Shown: piece by piece, positions 34,769 through 47,279 of the stretch
Layout of the letters: every line of letters begins with the position of its first letter
Position numbering within the stretch: the stretch's first letter is position 1
Assembly: GCA_008360955.1 (NCBI GenBank)
Contig: LUCM01010456.1
Span: forward strand, 283,484 to 347,483
From: Fasciolopsis buskii
Taxonomy: Eukaryota > Platyhelminthes > Trematoda > Plagiorchiida > Fasciolidae
DNA: 64,000 nt
Reading direction: 5' to 3'
Program-made: the position numbers and the translations under genes
The notes under the pieces: model-generated
The model's database searches: none
What the model was told of the DNA's origin: nothing
The model's input: the letters and a program-made list of their open reading frames with translations, nothing else

Positions 34769-36464
34769 CTGTTGCTAAGCGTCAGCCCTTGGTGACAGAA
34801 TGTGCAGCATGTTTCCTTTGATTTTTTCCCTCCGTTTCGGAAAAAATGACCTTTTACTAGGATGACCGGGTCATACCAACGAAGTTACAGTACCAACTAT
34901 TCCAAAATATGGCGCATTAGGAGTAATGGACAAAAAACAAAGGCAGTTGCTGAAAGAATTATCCGGATGAGAAAACACCTCGGATGCAAGAACTTTACAT
35001 ATTCGTGTCACTTAGTACCTATCCCGAATGCAGTCGGAGGGTCGGATGGACAACGATCAGAAATGTCCAGTCTTCGGTTTGCAGACATATTACGGCTGGA
35101 ACTTCTCTTTCTAATCAGCATGTATTGGAGTGGCACCTAGATCCATCATTCCTTTATGACCTGTCTCGATGAAGGGTCTGCAAGAGTGAGGCTCGCCTGC
35201 AAAAACGTGGAACATGTCTAAACTCTTTTAATCCATTGAAAATCAATCTGTCTCTTAATGATCACTCCAAACAAGGATAAAAAACCATACAGTGTCTCAT
35301 GCGTTTCCTTATAGTTGTCTGATTGTTTACATGACATGATGAATAATTCCGTTTCTCCCTTGATAGTTAAACTTTGGGACACGGTAGCATGCATCTTGTC
35401 TAAATAAAAGTGATACGATTTTCCGCACAAAGATTCTACCGGCACCCACAATCTCGTCGATGTTCAAACCCAGTTTTCGCCCGCGTGTATCCCAAAAGAG
35501 ATCAAGTTTCATATCCATTTTGATGGTACGTCTACAGCGAAATCTCTGGCTCTTCTCAATGACGAGATGTAACTCTAACGCCGTGGAACCCACATAGAGA
35601 CAAGAGCGAAGCAGACATTTTGTATGGGTTTCAGTTTCAGTTTGTACGACCATTCACTCTGCAGTGGCGTGCACTGGTTTTGATTATCTGACAACACCAT
35701 CTGCTCAAACAGAAAAAAGAACTAGGAATAGTAAAGATAGTGGGCAAAATAGCAAGTTGAAGTATCATATATAGCGAGAAAGTTTTGAACGCCAGAATTC
35801 CACCGATTACTGCACTGAACCTAATCTACTACTGTCTCCAACCCTCGTTCCGGCGGATCTCGTCGAGCCAAATCTGCTAGTCCAGCTGCGCTTGCACGAA
35901 CCAGTTCACTGGTCGAGGTTTTCACACCCTTTACCACTATTGTACAGTCTCGCTGAATTGGGCTAAACTGCTTTTTCCAAAAATAATCAGTTGGTGAATG
36001 TAAATGCCCAAGTAAACAGAAAGTTTCTGTTTCACGCTACTGTTTGGCGCGAACATCAAGCATCCACTTCGAACCAACCTCGTTCTTTAACAGCTTGGGC
36101 AAGAAAACATATTTCAAATATTGTTACGTCATGACTGAGAATGCAGAAAAATGATTCCCACCAAAACTGTGTCGGGATCAATATACAACTGGTCTATTCT
36201 AAATCCGATTGGTCTGTATTGGGAAGAATACTGATTCCATTATTCTCGCATCGGTTTAACGATAGTTCCATGATTGGTGCATGTTAGTAGCAAATGTATC
36301 AAGTAATCAAGCTCATATCCAAAACCTTCGACGTACTTAGGCTACCTGCAGAGAAGTCATCTATCAAAAGGGTCGATTGCTGTGAGCTAACGGACAGTGA
36401 CCGTGCAAATCAGTGATGGATAGGTGTAAAATCATGTAGTGAAGTTCAGCAAACAGTTCAGAGC
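34769..36464. other. Stretch with unassigned minus frames
   Basis: Minus frames 35327-35653 and 35218-35451 overlap and read like one protein with a frameshift (TIKMDMKLDLFWDTRGRKLG, then SYHFYLDKMHATVSQSLTIK and ETLYGFLSLFGVIIKRQIDF). They may be a decayed element or gene copy, but nothing was recognised. The plus strand holds only short frames. Confidence 0.3.
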
Positions 36465-36620
36465 GTGCCCGGTAGCCTAATGGCTAAGGCGTTCGACTCA
36501 GAATCGTTCGTCCCGGGTTCGCGTCCCAGTTCGGGCGCGGTGGATATGCACTGCTGATGGTTCCTAACAAGGATGAAACAGCTGTAGTGTTTCCATGATT
36601 TCTTTATGGTGAATTGAGCG
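36465..36620 (+). repeat. tRNA-derived SINE with hammerhead-like tail
   Basis: The best copy of the family. The head at 36465-36540 has box A TAGCCTAATGG (36473-36483) and box B GGTTCGCGTCC (36516-36526). GCCCGG near the start can pair with the CGGGC near the end, like an acceptor stem. The anticodon stem is mispaired, so it is not a functional tRNA. Directly after the head come GTGGATATGCACTG, CTGATGG (36554-36560), a TTCC/GGA stem, and GAAAC at 36575-36579, then AGCTGTAGTGTTTCC. This is the order of a hammerhead core (CUGANGA, stem II, GAAA) with one core base changed (final A to G) and a weakened stem. Sm-alpha repeats of schistosomes are the known analogue. Confidence 0.65.
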
Positions 36621-39430
36621 ATGATATCACATGGTGAATTATTTCATGAGTTCCATAATTTTCGCGACTGCAATGCTGACGAATGGCCTTGTGAGACAGA
36701 GACCTGGACGAACACCATTTCTTGCACTGAAATCGAATATGGCTGCTCGTCAGCACATCTCCAAGTATTCTTCCATGGTTTCAGCAACGATACTTAGTCC
36801 ACGGTGTACTGACTTTTAATACCGATGACGGATGGAATGAAATATGGGTCCTCATCTTAAAAGCGTTCATCATGATTCGATTTCCAATGGTTAGTCTGTA
36901 AAGTCTACAGGTTTACTTGGAACTTCATAGTCAAAATTTTATACCCGTCTCCACTCCAGCTCACTTTTTCGTGTAGCACAATGACATCAGGCAAAAATAT
37001 AAAATTACTCACTCGCCGGGTAATAATATTCTGTAAGGAACGAACTGGGAGGAATTCAATGCCCCCTCCCGCTTGATTACCAAGGTAAAGTCGTCTGCTT
37101 ACGGAAGGTGAAGGCGTGTCAAGATGTGCAGATGATTTCCTGATTTACCCTTGGCTATGGTTGCAAAGGCTAGCCCAGTCGCCTAATCAACTTCAATCAT
37201 CCTATGATCCCGAACACCGGTCAACACTGTCTCAGTCAGCTTATACGTCAACCGAAGCTAAGTATGAATCATTAGCGAAGTGTAACAAAATTTCTAATCA
37301 GCGAAAATTTCGTGTCGGTTTCAAAGTGAACACTGGACTCGAAGTCATTTTGGCGCGCTTCATTAGTCCAGTTTATTGACAGCCTTACAATGAGACAAGA
37401 TCCCTGTATTATTCGAGGCTAACAGTCAGAAAGGAAACCCTCAGGAATTTCTACATTTCAGGCTACATGTTGCCCAATACTTTGGAATGAACAACGGCCT
37501 TATTTTAGGAAGCTTCATCAGCAAAATTAGGGAGCCTGGAAATTCACTGAGTTTAGACAATGAGACGACTTAATTCTTGCTAACCTTAAAATCGAAGCCG
37601 AAAATTCCTCCCCGATGTATGGCGAAAGCACGTGCAAAAACGCTCACCGCGGCTGTCGAAAAAAACAAGCAAATATATAGCACCTCAGTACATACCTGAC
37701 GTGGACGATGTACCCACCACGTGACCACAGATAACTAGGTTGATTTTACCCAAAAGTTGCTATTCTTGTTCATTTCATTTCTGTGATCGAATAATTTTGC
37801 CGATGAGTGCTTTATATGCCAAGATTCATAAAAAGGTAATCTGCAGATAGAAATTTTATTTAATTTCGTTTTATGACAGCAGTTCATAGCGATCACCTGT
37901 CCAGATGAGGTTGGTTGTAATTGAACACAAGAACCGTTGTTAAGGCGCACAACTCAAGAGTAATCCAACTTATGTTGACCAATTGAATTACTTTTGATAT
38001 TCTCTTGTGAATTGTATTTCACAGTTGATTACCATTTCAGAATAAAGCCTTAGGTAAAATCTTACTCCGTATATACGAGGTTTGTGCAGGAATTGTAGCG
38101 CTCCTTATTTATTCATCTTAAAAAACCTAAGATTACGATGATTTGCAAATGAAAATCTATTAATCCTATTCCACCTGGTCGGATATGAACCAGTTCCTAT
38201 TCTCGAAATGGTTTAGACCCAGTATCGTTCTGGATTCACATTTTAAATGCGCGGTTGAATAGCGCGAATTCAAATTCTACATTGATACTTTGGTGGGACC
38301 ACTCTACTCGAATGGCGACTAGGTCAAACGGAGCAAGGACAACCAGTGAGCTAATGTTCCTCGTGTGTTATCGTGCGTGTGTGACCGCTTGCCAACAAAT
38401 ACCGTTCGATGATTAATCCACAGTCGAAATTTGGTTAGTTACGAGTCCTTTACAATTACACCATGTAATTGAGCTTTTTTAACTAGATGTATTGGTTACA
38501 AGAAAAAATCGCCGTTTTTATATCTAGCACTTTGCCTGCAAATACACAGTCAGTACAACCGCAACAACGGTGATCATCACCACCATGTGTTTTGAACCGT
38601 ACCGACTGAAACAATTTGTTTGCAGCCCAAATCCCATCCATAATAGCTCAAGTGAACCGATCAATCCCAGCTTCGTCGTTCTTCCTAGTTCGTCGGAATA
38701 ATGTATGCGTAGAACAAAGTATTCGATCAGCAAATTGAAAATTCTTTTCACTTATTTTGCAAGATCAATATCATGTGATTATCAACTTTGATTCCTTTTT
38801 CGTTTTACCAAATCGCCAGCAATGTCTCCAAACTGCTCAGGTTAAGCTTTAACAAATCAGAATCCTTGAGTCTCTGTGACTATTATTCCACTGGTTTTAG
38901 GCTCGCTTTCGTATTCCCTTGTCTCAACACTACGTAGGTCATTCGGGGATATTTGTCATCCTGTACAAAGAATTTATCCGCTAGTATCGGAATCATCGAA
39001 CTGCACATAGGTCACGTTTACTCAGAACGAAAGGATGCAAAATATGATTGAATGAAATAAGTGACAAAATTCCCCGGAGTTGTTAGCCGAGGGTTGGATT
39101 ACATCAAATATCACGTAATAATTATCCCTAAATTAAAATCACACTGACTAAACAAAAACATCTGTCTGCAATCTCTGAAGTAATTTGGTTGGGGAGACGT
39201 AAGTAAGTGTTCTTAATCACGGTGAGATTACCATTCATACCAGCTAAACTATCGCGGAATTCGCCAAACTTCAGTAATCGGGTCCTTTCTTTGTGATGCG
39301 CGCGGTATTGTACTGTCGACAAATCTGTTGGTGCTTCACATTCGGTTAGCTATTCATTGGGTAATTGCAAACGATTGAGGTTGCCATGGTGACCAGTTAT
39401 GAGGAAATCGGTAGATTTGTGTTAACCTGT
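36621..39430. other. Gene-poor stretch
   Basis: No recognised gene. A minus frame with a hydrophobic tail at 38524-38751 is listed separately. Near 38262-38290 CGAATTCAAATTC is a weak box-B-like site without a partner. Confidence 0.4.
38524..38751 (-). other. 75-codon frame with C-terminal hydrophobic segment
   Basis: This minus-strand frame opens just after an in-frame TAA and ends at TAG. It reads like protein: FNLLIEYFVLRIHYSDELGR, then a hydrophobic C-terminus (HMVVMITVVAVVLTVYLQAK) that could be a tail anchor. The 5' side lacks a good acceptor. It could be a last exon or a chance frame; no family is recognised. Confidence 0.25.
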
Positions 39431-40369
39431 TTATTTTGTCTTTTCGGCATTTGCAATCCTTCGGTGAACTCTTGTCGTGCTGCGGTTCATTCCACACAAG
39501 ACGATTGATTTCAGAGTGCCAATAACTTGGATATACTGAAAATGCCCTCCATGATTATCCACTGTTTCGCTTGCATTAAGATCGCTATACGAGTCTGATT
39601 GCTGACGTATAATTCGTCTGTCTATCGTAACATGGCTTTGTCTCCACTTATCACGTCCAATCCACCTAGCACCGGTTAGCCATAGTAACAGAAAACTCTT
39701 TGTTTTCGACAGCTTTAAGGTACAACCAAATCTCCGCTGACCTTGTGCACATTCACAATATCCCCTGGGGATGACAATCCTCGAAAGGTTTGTCTGTCTG
39801 GTCTGAAATGAACAGAAATGGAAAATACCGTTGTTAGTCGAAGCCCAGTCCACGTTTTCGTCAAAATGAACACTTCTACAACCACAAACTACCAATTTCG
39901 CCTCGACAACTCTACCCTAGCGGTCACATTTTGGGAACTGATGTAACGATCCGCAGTAGGAAAAGGAATAAAAACACTGATTTATCCCTCGGAAGGTCAT
40001 ATTTGGCAAACTGAAAAGACGGCAAAAACGAAAATGATTTTTATTTTCGTTGCAATTTTAGTTGTAAGCTGTTTCAACAAACCGAAATCAAAATACGACC
40101 GTTTCCGTAATCCGGTTGTAGATGGATCACCGAACTGGTCCCAGTGACATAAGTTTGCAACAAGAAAAGCAAACCAAAGTGCATCCACATGGACATTCAT
40201 AGACAACACCTATTTGCTCTTGGCATTCAGGCAACCGACGGAAATTGATCATTGGTGCTACCGGGCTTGCGAAATGAATACATTTCCCGACTGCCCCTTT
40301 ACATGTGATCTCCAAACGGAAAGATTTTTTCTCCCCAACTAACAATCGATTTTTTCGGTTTGAAACCAT
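39431..40369 (-). other. Successive minus-strand frames, possible exons
   Basis: A true ATG at 40367-40369 opens an 80-codon, Cys-rich frame (ending YECPCGCTLVCFSCCKLMSL). About 360 bases on, TTTTTGCCGTCTTTTCAG is an excellent acceptor on the minus strand (near 40010), and TTTCTGTTCATTTCAG near 39800 is another. The 154-codon frame 39431-39895 spans the second one. These signals suggest a minus-strand gene, but donors and phases could not be matched into one model, and no domain is recognised. Confidence 0.25.
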
Positions 40370-43300
40370 GACTGGAATGTGTCAGTTCCGTCGAAGTTTA
40401 CGTGCTTAAGCGAAGATTCGTACAAATAACTACCGGTGTTTTTACACACGAAGAAGACAAATAAGTGAGCTTTCACAATCGCTTCTAGCAGGGCACAATG
40501 AGGAGAAATGTAGGTGATGTTTATTCTGTCCTGATTCGATTTACGGTGTTATTTATTTTGGGCGAAATCGGTACACTAATGCAACCAGATTTCATACGAG
40601 AACAGATATTTCGGAACTATCTTAACGAATATATCAATTTTATCGATACCAATTAGCCTAGCTAATGGTAAACCTGTGGAAGGTAGCACTTCAAAAAAAT
40701 TTCGCTAAAACAGCTGCGGTTAACAGTTGAATTCGGTAACTATGATAATTGCAAACCACATTGGTGGTAAAGATCAAAACCGTATTTTAAATGCTTCTCA
40801 AATTCCCGTTTATTGAACTGTCTTAAAACTGAATTTATTTTTAATGGTACTAAGTATCATTCCATACTTTTTTCGGAAACATGCAACGAGAATAGTTGTA
40901 CCTACCGGACAAAATTCTGACTGCGGTCTCCTCGAGGCCAAGACGAGATCCATAGTTTGTTTAGGCATTCATTAACCATCTGAACAATAAATACTGTTAA
41001 TCACTGGATTTTTCGCAACAAGATATGTTTGGAATTGGCAATGCTTGTTGCCAAAAGATCTGCTCCATGACCCGCGAACACAATTGTACTCTTTATCGCT
41101 CACGGGATCGAGTTAGTTGCAATCTGCATGATCACCGTTTGTTGTTACTTACTACCACGAATACTGTCACCCAACTAGGTAATTCCTTTTCGATTTCAAT
41201 CGAATTGCAAGGCCCTGGTACATTAAATATTTACAATCTATCCACGGGAAGCAGTCGTGCCGGTTGACAGGTCCCTCCTCGCCGTACCCACCTCCCTAAC
41301 TGAAGATATCTGTCCTGGCCTTGAGCACTATCAACACACGTTCGCTAGCCACAAAGTGGCCTGAGCGCTCTCAGATCCAAGTTTTCAGATGTGTATGATT
41401 TGTAGGTTAGATTCACGTTTCAACCCGCATTTTGCTTGCTTACATGTTCCGATTGATGACTTCAAATTATACCGGATGGACCGAGTTTCCCGGCACATGA
41501 ACGGTGAATGCGCTATAGCCAGCTGCGTAAGTTGTACATGATCTGTTTGGACGGCAGGGTGTTTGGTTTGTTATTGAAATGATTCATCATGCGGCATATG
41601 CATTCACCTCAACAAGAAAGTCCATGAAAGCATCACCATAGAGCTGTTGTATACTTGTTAGAAATCACCAACAGTACACACATCTATCACATGCGCGCTG
41701 GGTCACAAACCAGTTGTCATTCGAGCGTCATTATCCCAAGGCGTGAAATGAAATTCAATAAGACATGAAGTGGCATTCATCTTGCATAGGTTTCAACGAC
41801 CATGCGATTCTGCTCGTGGCAATCGAACTCCCTGAAAACATAAATTAATTGTTTGCTCTCTCACTTCTATCTGAAACTGTCTACCCGTAAGTTAGGTAAA
41901 ACGATCAAGTTATGTGTACTTGCACTAGGTGCACAATAGTCAATTGCCTTCGTTAACCCGGATTAACCTCTTTCCTGTTTCACTCCGCGTTGCTATGGGT
42001 GATCACCATCAAGGCTTTAATCCCAAACTCGATTCTATTTGACAAAATATCCCCATGGGCAAACGAAAAGGTGACAATGTGAAGAAATTTTTTCTCCACA
42101 ACTCTTTTTGGGCATTTACACGTGCACGTTATTCATCATTGGATTATGGAGAGATTATAACCAAAAGGGAGTAGACCGGAAATTTCCCATCTTTGTTGAC
42201 GCGATAAAAAAGAACAGCTTAAAAAGTGCGAACAAGTGAGATGTGACATTGACCAAGTGAGATCAGATATGGGAATGAAGAAAGGGCTTGAGTCATACAG
42301 ATTAGGATGTGAGTAATCAGTCATCAAGGCCAAGGTAACTTCAATGTTTGGATCGAATTTTGTTGCTCGCATAATCTAGGCTTCCAATTGGTTTTCGCTA
42401 TAACATCCGACATGGTCACAACTCTTCTCTACAATCACTGACTGAAAACTGTCGGTATTGCTAGTGCCATCTTCAAAAAGTGAATGTGGTATCAGTTTTC
42501 TGTTTTCCACTAACCCCCAGACATTGTACGTGAATGCTAGACATGATTCGGATCGTATGCTTTGCGAGGAACACATTTGGAAGGAGATCAGTTGTTTGTC
42601 TGATGTGCTATGCAATTACGCCTAGGCTGATGTGAAAAGTAAGTCAGGCAACTTATCCTGGACCGGTGACTACTGCACGGATTCGTTTTCGATACCATAC
42701 AGAATGGTTCTGTCGGATTGTCAATAAAAACTGCTGCTCCTACCGGTTTCCTTTCATCTGTTCCTGGAATTATGGTGAACGCTTCTTTTTCTTTGACCCG
42801 TTCGTCGTTCGTGGTGAAGAATCATATCACTAAAGGATATGGACATGCATTTTTCATCTGAGTGTGGCTTATGTATCGGGACGTTTTCCCAAGTGCTTAT
42901 GGGCTGCGTGCATTCATGAACACATAGGCTAAGCAGTACACTAAGTCCGGCTTGTGGCGAAAGGGAAAATTTCGAAAAATTGGCATACTCCCCTACCCAC
43001 CCACACTTATGAAACTTGGTTATTTCGAGGCTAGCATTCTCCTCATCTCCATATGCGAGATGAGGATCCCGTTGGGACGTGTGTGGCTGAGTGGACGCTG
43101 TAAAAAGTGCGTGGTAAATTCTGGATATCGGCTTTTGAGTAGCCACTGACAAACTTAGGAACATTTAACGGGCAATCATTCTTGTACTTGAAACTGTATC
43201 CTCTAAATGACCTCGCTCGAGTTTCGCCAAGATGATTTCGGCTACAATAAATGGATCAAGTTGATCTGCCCTACTTCTATCAGACGAGATTATGTTCTAG

Positions 43301-43794
43301 ACTAAACTGTCACAAATTCACCTGGACTAGTCTGGGCCAGTTTGTTTACGCCAGCCATATCTCTCGACTACTATTATCAATTTATTTTGAAAAAATAGTT
43401 ACTTTTTTGTTTTTTCACGTAAAACGACATCTTGATTTTCGTCCATTGTCTGCCACTTTGTATCCCAAATTTTGGTTCGATGATGAAAATAGAGCGGAAT
43501 CGAAAAGCAAACGGGTATCATCGCAAAACGAAGCCTACAAATATATACGTGTTCGTGATGTTCTACGAAGAACCTGACAAATTGTAAATACTTCTAACAC
43601 AAAAGCATAGTTATGCAGTGGATTGTCAAACATAGTTAGTGTATTCCTGCACAAGAGCATCTGGGCTCGATGAGCTCCGCTGAGACCTGGCTCCACATAG
43701 TCTAAGCAATTGTTCATGAACGGTGATTTGTTCTTCGATACTTTTCGCTTTATAGAATATCGAACAGCTTATGACGAATCGGATGTCATAATCT
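40370..43794. other. Gene-poor stretch
   Basis: Unassigned frames include minus 42136-42372, 42376-42615 and 42754-43164 (136 codons), and plus 43251-43577. None has a recognised motif. CCTCATCTC at 43041-43049 and GAGATGAGG at 43057-43065 form a perfect 9-bp hairpin. A tRNA-like head at 41350-41420 is listed separately. Confidence 0.4.
41350..41420 (+). repeat. tRNA-like (SINE head) fragment
   Basis: AAAGTGGCCTGAGCG (41353-41367, box-A-like) and GTAGGTTAGATTCACG (41402-41417, box-B-like) have tRNA spacing. The stems are degraded and no hammerhead-like tail is clear. Confidence 0.35.
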
Positions 43795-43799
43795 GAAAA

Positions 43800-43893
43800 T
43801 TACATGATTCGAATCCGAATGTTGACAAGCCCAGCCTAGGTTGAGTCTTCCTTCTTTATCGAATGGATGCTGTAACCGCTGAGCTATCGTATG
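43800..43893 (-). repeat. tRNA-like (SINE head) fragment
   Basis: The minus strand reads GATAGCTCAGCGGTTACAGC (43869-43888), an excellent box A, and later CGGATTCGAATCATG (43803-43817), a good box B. The spacing is about 25 bases longer than in a standard tRNA, suggesting an insertion in the variable region. Confidence 0.5.
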
Positions 43894-44547
43894 TTTTCCC
43901 TGGACTGATTCCATACATTCAGCCTTTCTTCTCTTCTTTCAAAATCTCGTTTCGATTTCCACGGGTTAAATGCTTACTTATCTCCAAGTGTTGCAAAATT
44001 TTTCTGTCTCATGTTTTTTCAATAGGTATTGTTTATTTCAAGTCACAAATAGTTTATCCTTAATCTGTGATACATCGCTCACTCTCGGATCGACAATGGA
44101 GTCAGTTCGACGGCGGAGTATTGGATACGTATGCCTCGATAGCGGGAATGATGGCAATACTGAGCGTGTGGTTGCGATGAAAAATTATCATTCCAAATGT
44201 GCTGAAAACTACTTACAGTAGGTGAATTTTCCACTACTCCTAATCTCTTACTACTTTGTCAAGTTCGAAAAGTGCGAGAGCATTTCGCCTGACATGCGAG
44301 GTAACACTGGTAATTACCTGTTAATTTATTTCACCGCATCAATCATGAGCCCACGGTAGAATGGAATTCAATCCTAATAAAAATATTCGTTCGGTTTTGT
44401 TGCACCCACCGTGGATCTCGTAGTTGCGATGCGGATCTTGGCAGGCTCCGACCGTGATTTGTGAATAATTGTTTTCATTTCTTTTTGCTAAAATTGTCGC
44501 ACCCAATTAGCACATCTTAAATTAGCAGGCTAGAAGACAAATGAAAT

Positions 44548-44602
44548 CGGCATCCTTTGACTCACTAGTCAGATGCTCTAAACACCGAGCTATCTTGACA
44601 GT
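44548..44602 (-). repeat. 5' half of a tRNA-like element
   Basis: The minus strand reads GATAGCTCGGTGTTTAGAGC followed by ATCTGACTAGTGAGTC, which is very close to the D-arm and anticodon arm of a tRNA. Box B is not recognisable downstream, so only half survives. Confidence 0.5.
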
Positions 44603-44799
44603 GTAGATCGCATGCAAATTATGCGAGTGAACAACTGATGTTGCATAACGAATAATATCATGGTACGCAACAACTAGTCAGGTTCAATTTGCTGGTTTTC
44701 ATTTGTGAGTCGCTTTTCATCTAATCAAAATGGTAAAACTGAATAAAATCCAAAATGTCACAGAGAAGATAATCACAAACTGTGTTGTCATCATTGGAC

Positions 44800-44875
44800 G
44801 CCACGGGGTTGGAATCAAATACAAGTCGTCTTAGTTGCTCAGCAACTCCCTTACCACAGCGCTACCACAATGGTA
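44800..44875 (-). repeat. tRNA-like (SINE head) fragment
   Basis: The minus strand reads GTGGTAGCGCTGTGGTAAGG (box A, within 44842-44868) and TTTGATTCCAACCCC (box B, within 44805-44820) at tRNA-like spacing. It lies about 200 bases from the half-element at 44,548 in the same orientation but differs in sequence. Confidence 0.5.
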
Positions 44876-45396
44876 TGCAATCACTATTCCACTGGACCAT
44901 AACACGTAACTTCATTTAAGTCGTTGAATTGTCATCGGTGTTTACTTTCCAGTGGAACTGAACAGTAGAGGTATACAGAATCCAAATAATGTACTATTTC
45001 AGTGTTTTAAAGTGGTGCTTGGATTGTGTTATACTTGACCGTCCAGTGGTAAGAATATCTCCCCGCTGAGGGCGGTGCAGCCAATTCGATTTCTGCTCGC
45101 TATGACCATTCTCGGCTGGTAACGCGTACGGGGATTTTTCGCCCTGTATGCCTTCAAGTCCTCAGGAAACCTTAAAATAAATGTAATGAAACTTTGTCGA
45201 TAGCACGAAGATTCGAGCAATGTGAATAGTGCACCAATATAACCTTGTAGCAAGCGGAGTTCGTCCTTTTGTATGGGGCTTGCAGCGCTGAGATTTTTAA
45301 AGCGAACTTCCGTGTTGGATTTCTCATCAGTCCTAAGTACTACCTCCTAAGCGTGGTAACGACAGTATCAACACCGAAAAGGAGGGGAGTAAAAGT

Positions 45397-45440
45397 GACA
45401 ACAACAACAACAACAACAGCCACAACAACAAACAACAACG
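45397..45440. repeat. (CAA)n microsatellite
   Basis: About 14 CAA units with two interruptions. Confidence 0.9.
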
Positions 45441-46027
45441 ACGTGGGTGTTGTCTTTTGAGTGAGATTTAAGAACAAAAGAACCAAATGGAATGGTTGGG
45501 GTTCTGTCGCCGGATGAATTAAATCGTCCAAGCTTTTCGTGGCGTAATTTGTCACTGAAAAATTCTTAACAAGTCTGTCAGACATCAAAGTGAAGAACGA
45601 AAAGGCACCAGAAATAGAAAGAACCAAATCCCGTGATCAAATGAAGTTGGATAAAATCCACATTGCATCTTATTTTGCGTTCATATTAGCACTGCATAGG
45701 ATGACTCGTCAAAGTTGAATCTGACTGTTAAACGATCAGCTTCTCTGGTGCATATTTGACGACACCTGATCAACCTGTTCACTGATGACTTTTTGGGCTT
45801 GGATTTTCTCCCCGAAATCGGATGTTCGAAAAAGGGCAAAGTGAATTCCACTTAGCCAGACGAGAAATCAATCCGAGGGGAATAACTTGAATCTTGGTGG
45901 AAAAAAGCAAACTCTCCGGAATGCTACTCTTCAACAAGCTAAGTTGAATTACCCGGAACGATCCAACTAATTTTACCATTGTCTATCCTGCTGTTTTTGA
46001 GGGGATTTATTCCGATTTAACTGGCAC

Positions 46028-46090
46028 CGTATGAATTCAGTGAAAGGATTGTATAAGAAAATTTCAACGATCGGTAACACTGGGAAGGCG
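46028..46090 (+). repeat. Two-copy repeat, copy 2
   Basis: GTATGAATTCAGTGAAAGGA, then TTGTATAAGAAAATTTCAA, CGGTAACACTGG, parallels copy 1 at 21,091-21,162. It lies about 330 bases upstream of the coiled-coil exon. Confidence 0.45.
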
Positions 46091-46422
46091 AATTGGTAAT
46101 TGCAAGGCTGAAACGTGAACTACCATACAGTCACGTGATGTGATAGCCATATAGACGTGACAACATGCCAGGCGACAAGAGACCACGGTCTGTTCACAAA
46201 ATGAACAATGCTGATGGGAGTTTCACCTCTGAAATGCTGAGTGATTTATTGACATCACATGTTCTAACTGCTGTCTTGACAAAACTAATATCAAAATCAT
46301 AATGTTCTATTTTTTTCGTTCCATGACAAATTTATCAACTGGAATTTCAAAATCTGTTTACTTTCGCAATTCCAGTTGTCAATTTCGGGAAGATGAATCA
46401 CCCTGGGTTGATTTACTTACAG

Positions 46423-46555
46423 TTCATTGGAGACTAAATATTCTTCAAAGTCCCGGTTGGTTGACGAGGTCAATCATGAACTTGACTCTCGAAAACAATT
46501 AGATACTTTTTCGGACGGGATCCAGAAAATCCGTCAACTGCTGGGCAAGTTCGAG
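46423..46555 (+). CDS. Internal coding exon, coiled-coil protein
   Basis: The exon lies between an acceptor (TGATTTACTTACAG, ending 46422) and a consensus donor GAG|GTAAGT (46556). It starts with one base completing a codon, then 44 codons: SLETKYSSKSRLVDEVNHEL, then DSRKQLDTFSDGIQKIRQLL, then GKFE. The heptad-like spacing of Leu/Val/Ile and the charge predict a coiled coil. It ends in phase 0 and joins in frame to the terminal exon at 47,469. The protein family is not recognised. Scaffold or tethering-complex subunits have similar C-termini, but that is only a resemblance. Confidence 0.6.
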
Positions 46556-47279
46556 GTAAGTGCAATGCTACGTGCATGTAACGGGTCTCAGTGGGTTCCT
46601 CTTTCTTCGTTCTTTGGCACTACCTCATATAAGACAGTTAAGAAACAGTCGAGTTTATGCGAAAACCACGTAGCCTTAGGATTCTCAGACATCTCAGATA
46701 TCGGTTCTATTTAGATGTGTTTACTACAAGATCACCGGAAAGACCCAGTCATACAGGCATATGCAGGTTAGTGTCAACAATGAATGGACACTGGGAATGC
46801 CATTCCTTCCGATAAATCACTGTTTGCCGGCTTGTCACTACGCCCGACCTACTGGGACTTTATACGATTCTACGGGACTTCAGATTACGGAATTAAGATT
46901 GTCGGTTCTCTTCGTGTCGTGCGTAGTGAGCTCTAGCTTCCATAGGGCGTAGGTTTACCACTTCACTCATGTATGACTCAAACAATGAAGGCAGTGAGAG
47001 TTATTTCACAAATGAACGAAGGGTTAACCGATAGGAAGTAATGTTGAGACATTTGATATTACGTAATCAGTCTACTTCACAACAGTTTCGAACTAATTAC
47101 TCCAAGTATATTTTTATGCCTATCAGTACGACTAAAAAAGATGTCTTCTGTGGTTTCTACGGTACCTAGCAATAATAAACGAACGATAGGTTTTTTGGGA
47201 GCTTCAAAATTTGCCACTAGTGGTAAGTAGTACGAGTTTTGATTTAATTTCCTCAATAATTCGTCATACGATGTCAATT

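Larger units (their letters stand above)
43896..46027. other. Stretch upstream of the coiled-coil gene
   Basis: Contains two tRNA-like fragments and a (CAA)n tract, listed separately. A plus-strand ATG frame near 44096 (MESVRRRSIGYVCLDSGNDG) ends TACTTACA|GTAGGT. Using that weak donor, its phase would match the exon at 46,423, but this junction is speculative. Confidence 0.35.

Noticed and set aside
36465..36540. Functional tRNA gene (Arg- or Leu-like)
   Set aside because: Boxes A and B are good, but the anticodon stem is mispaired, the T stem has a mismatch, and a repeat tail follows. It fits a SINE head.
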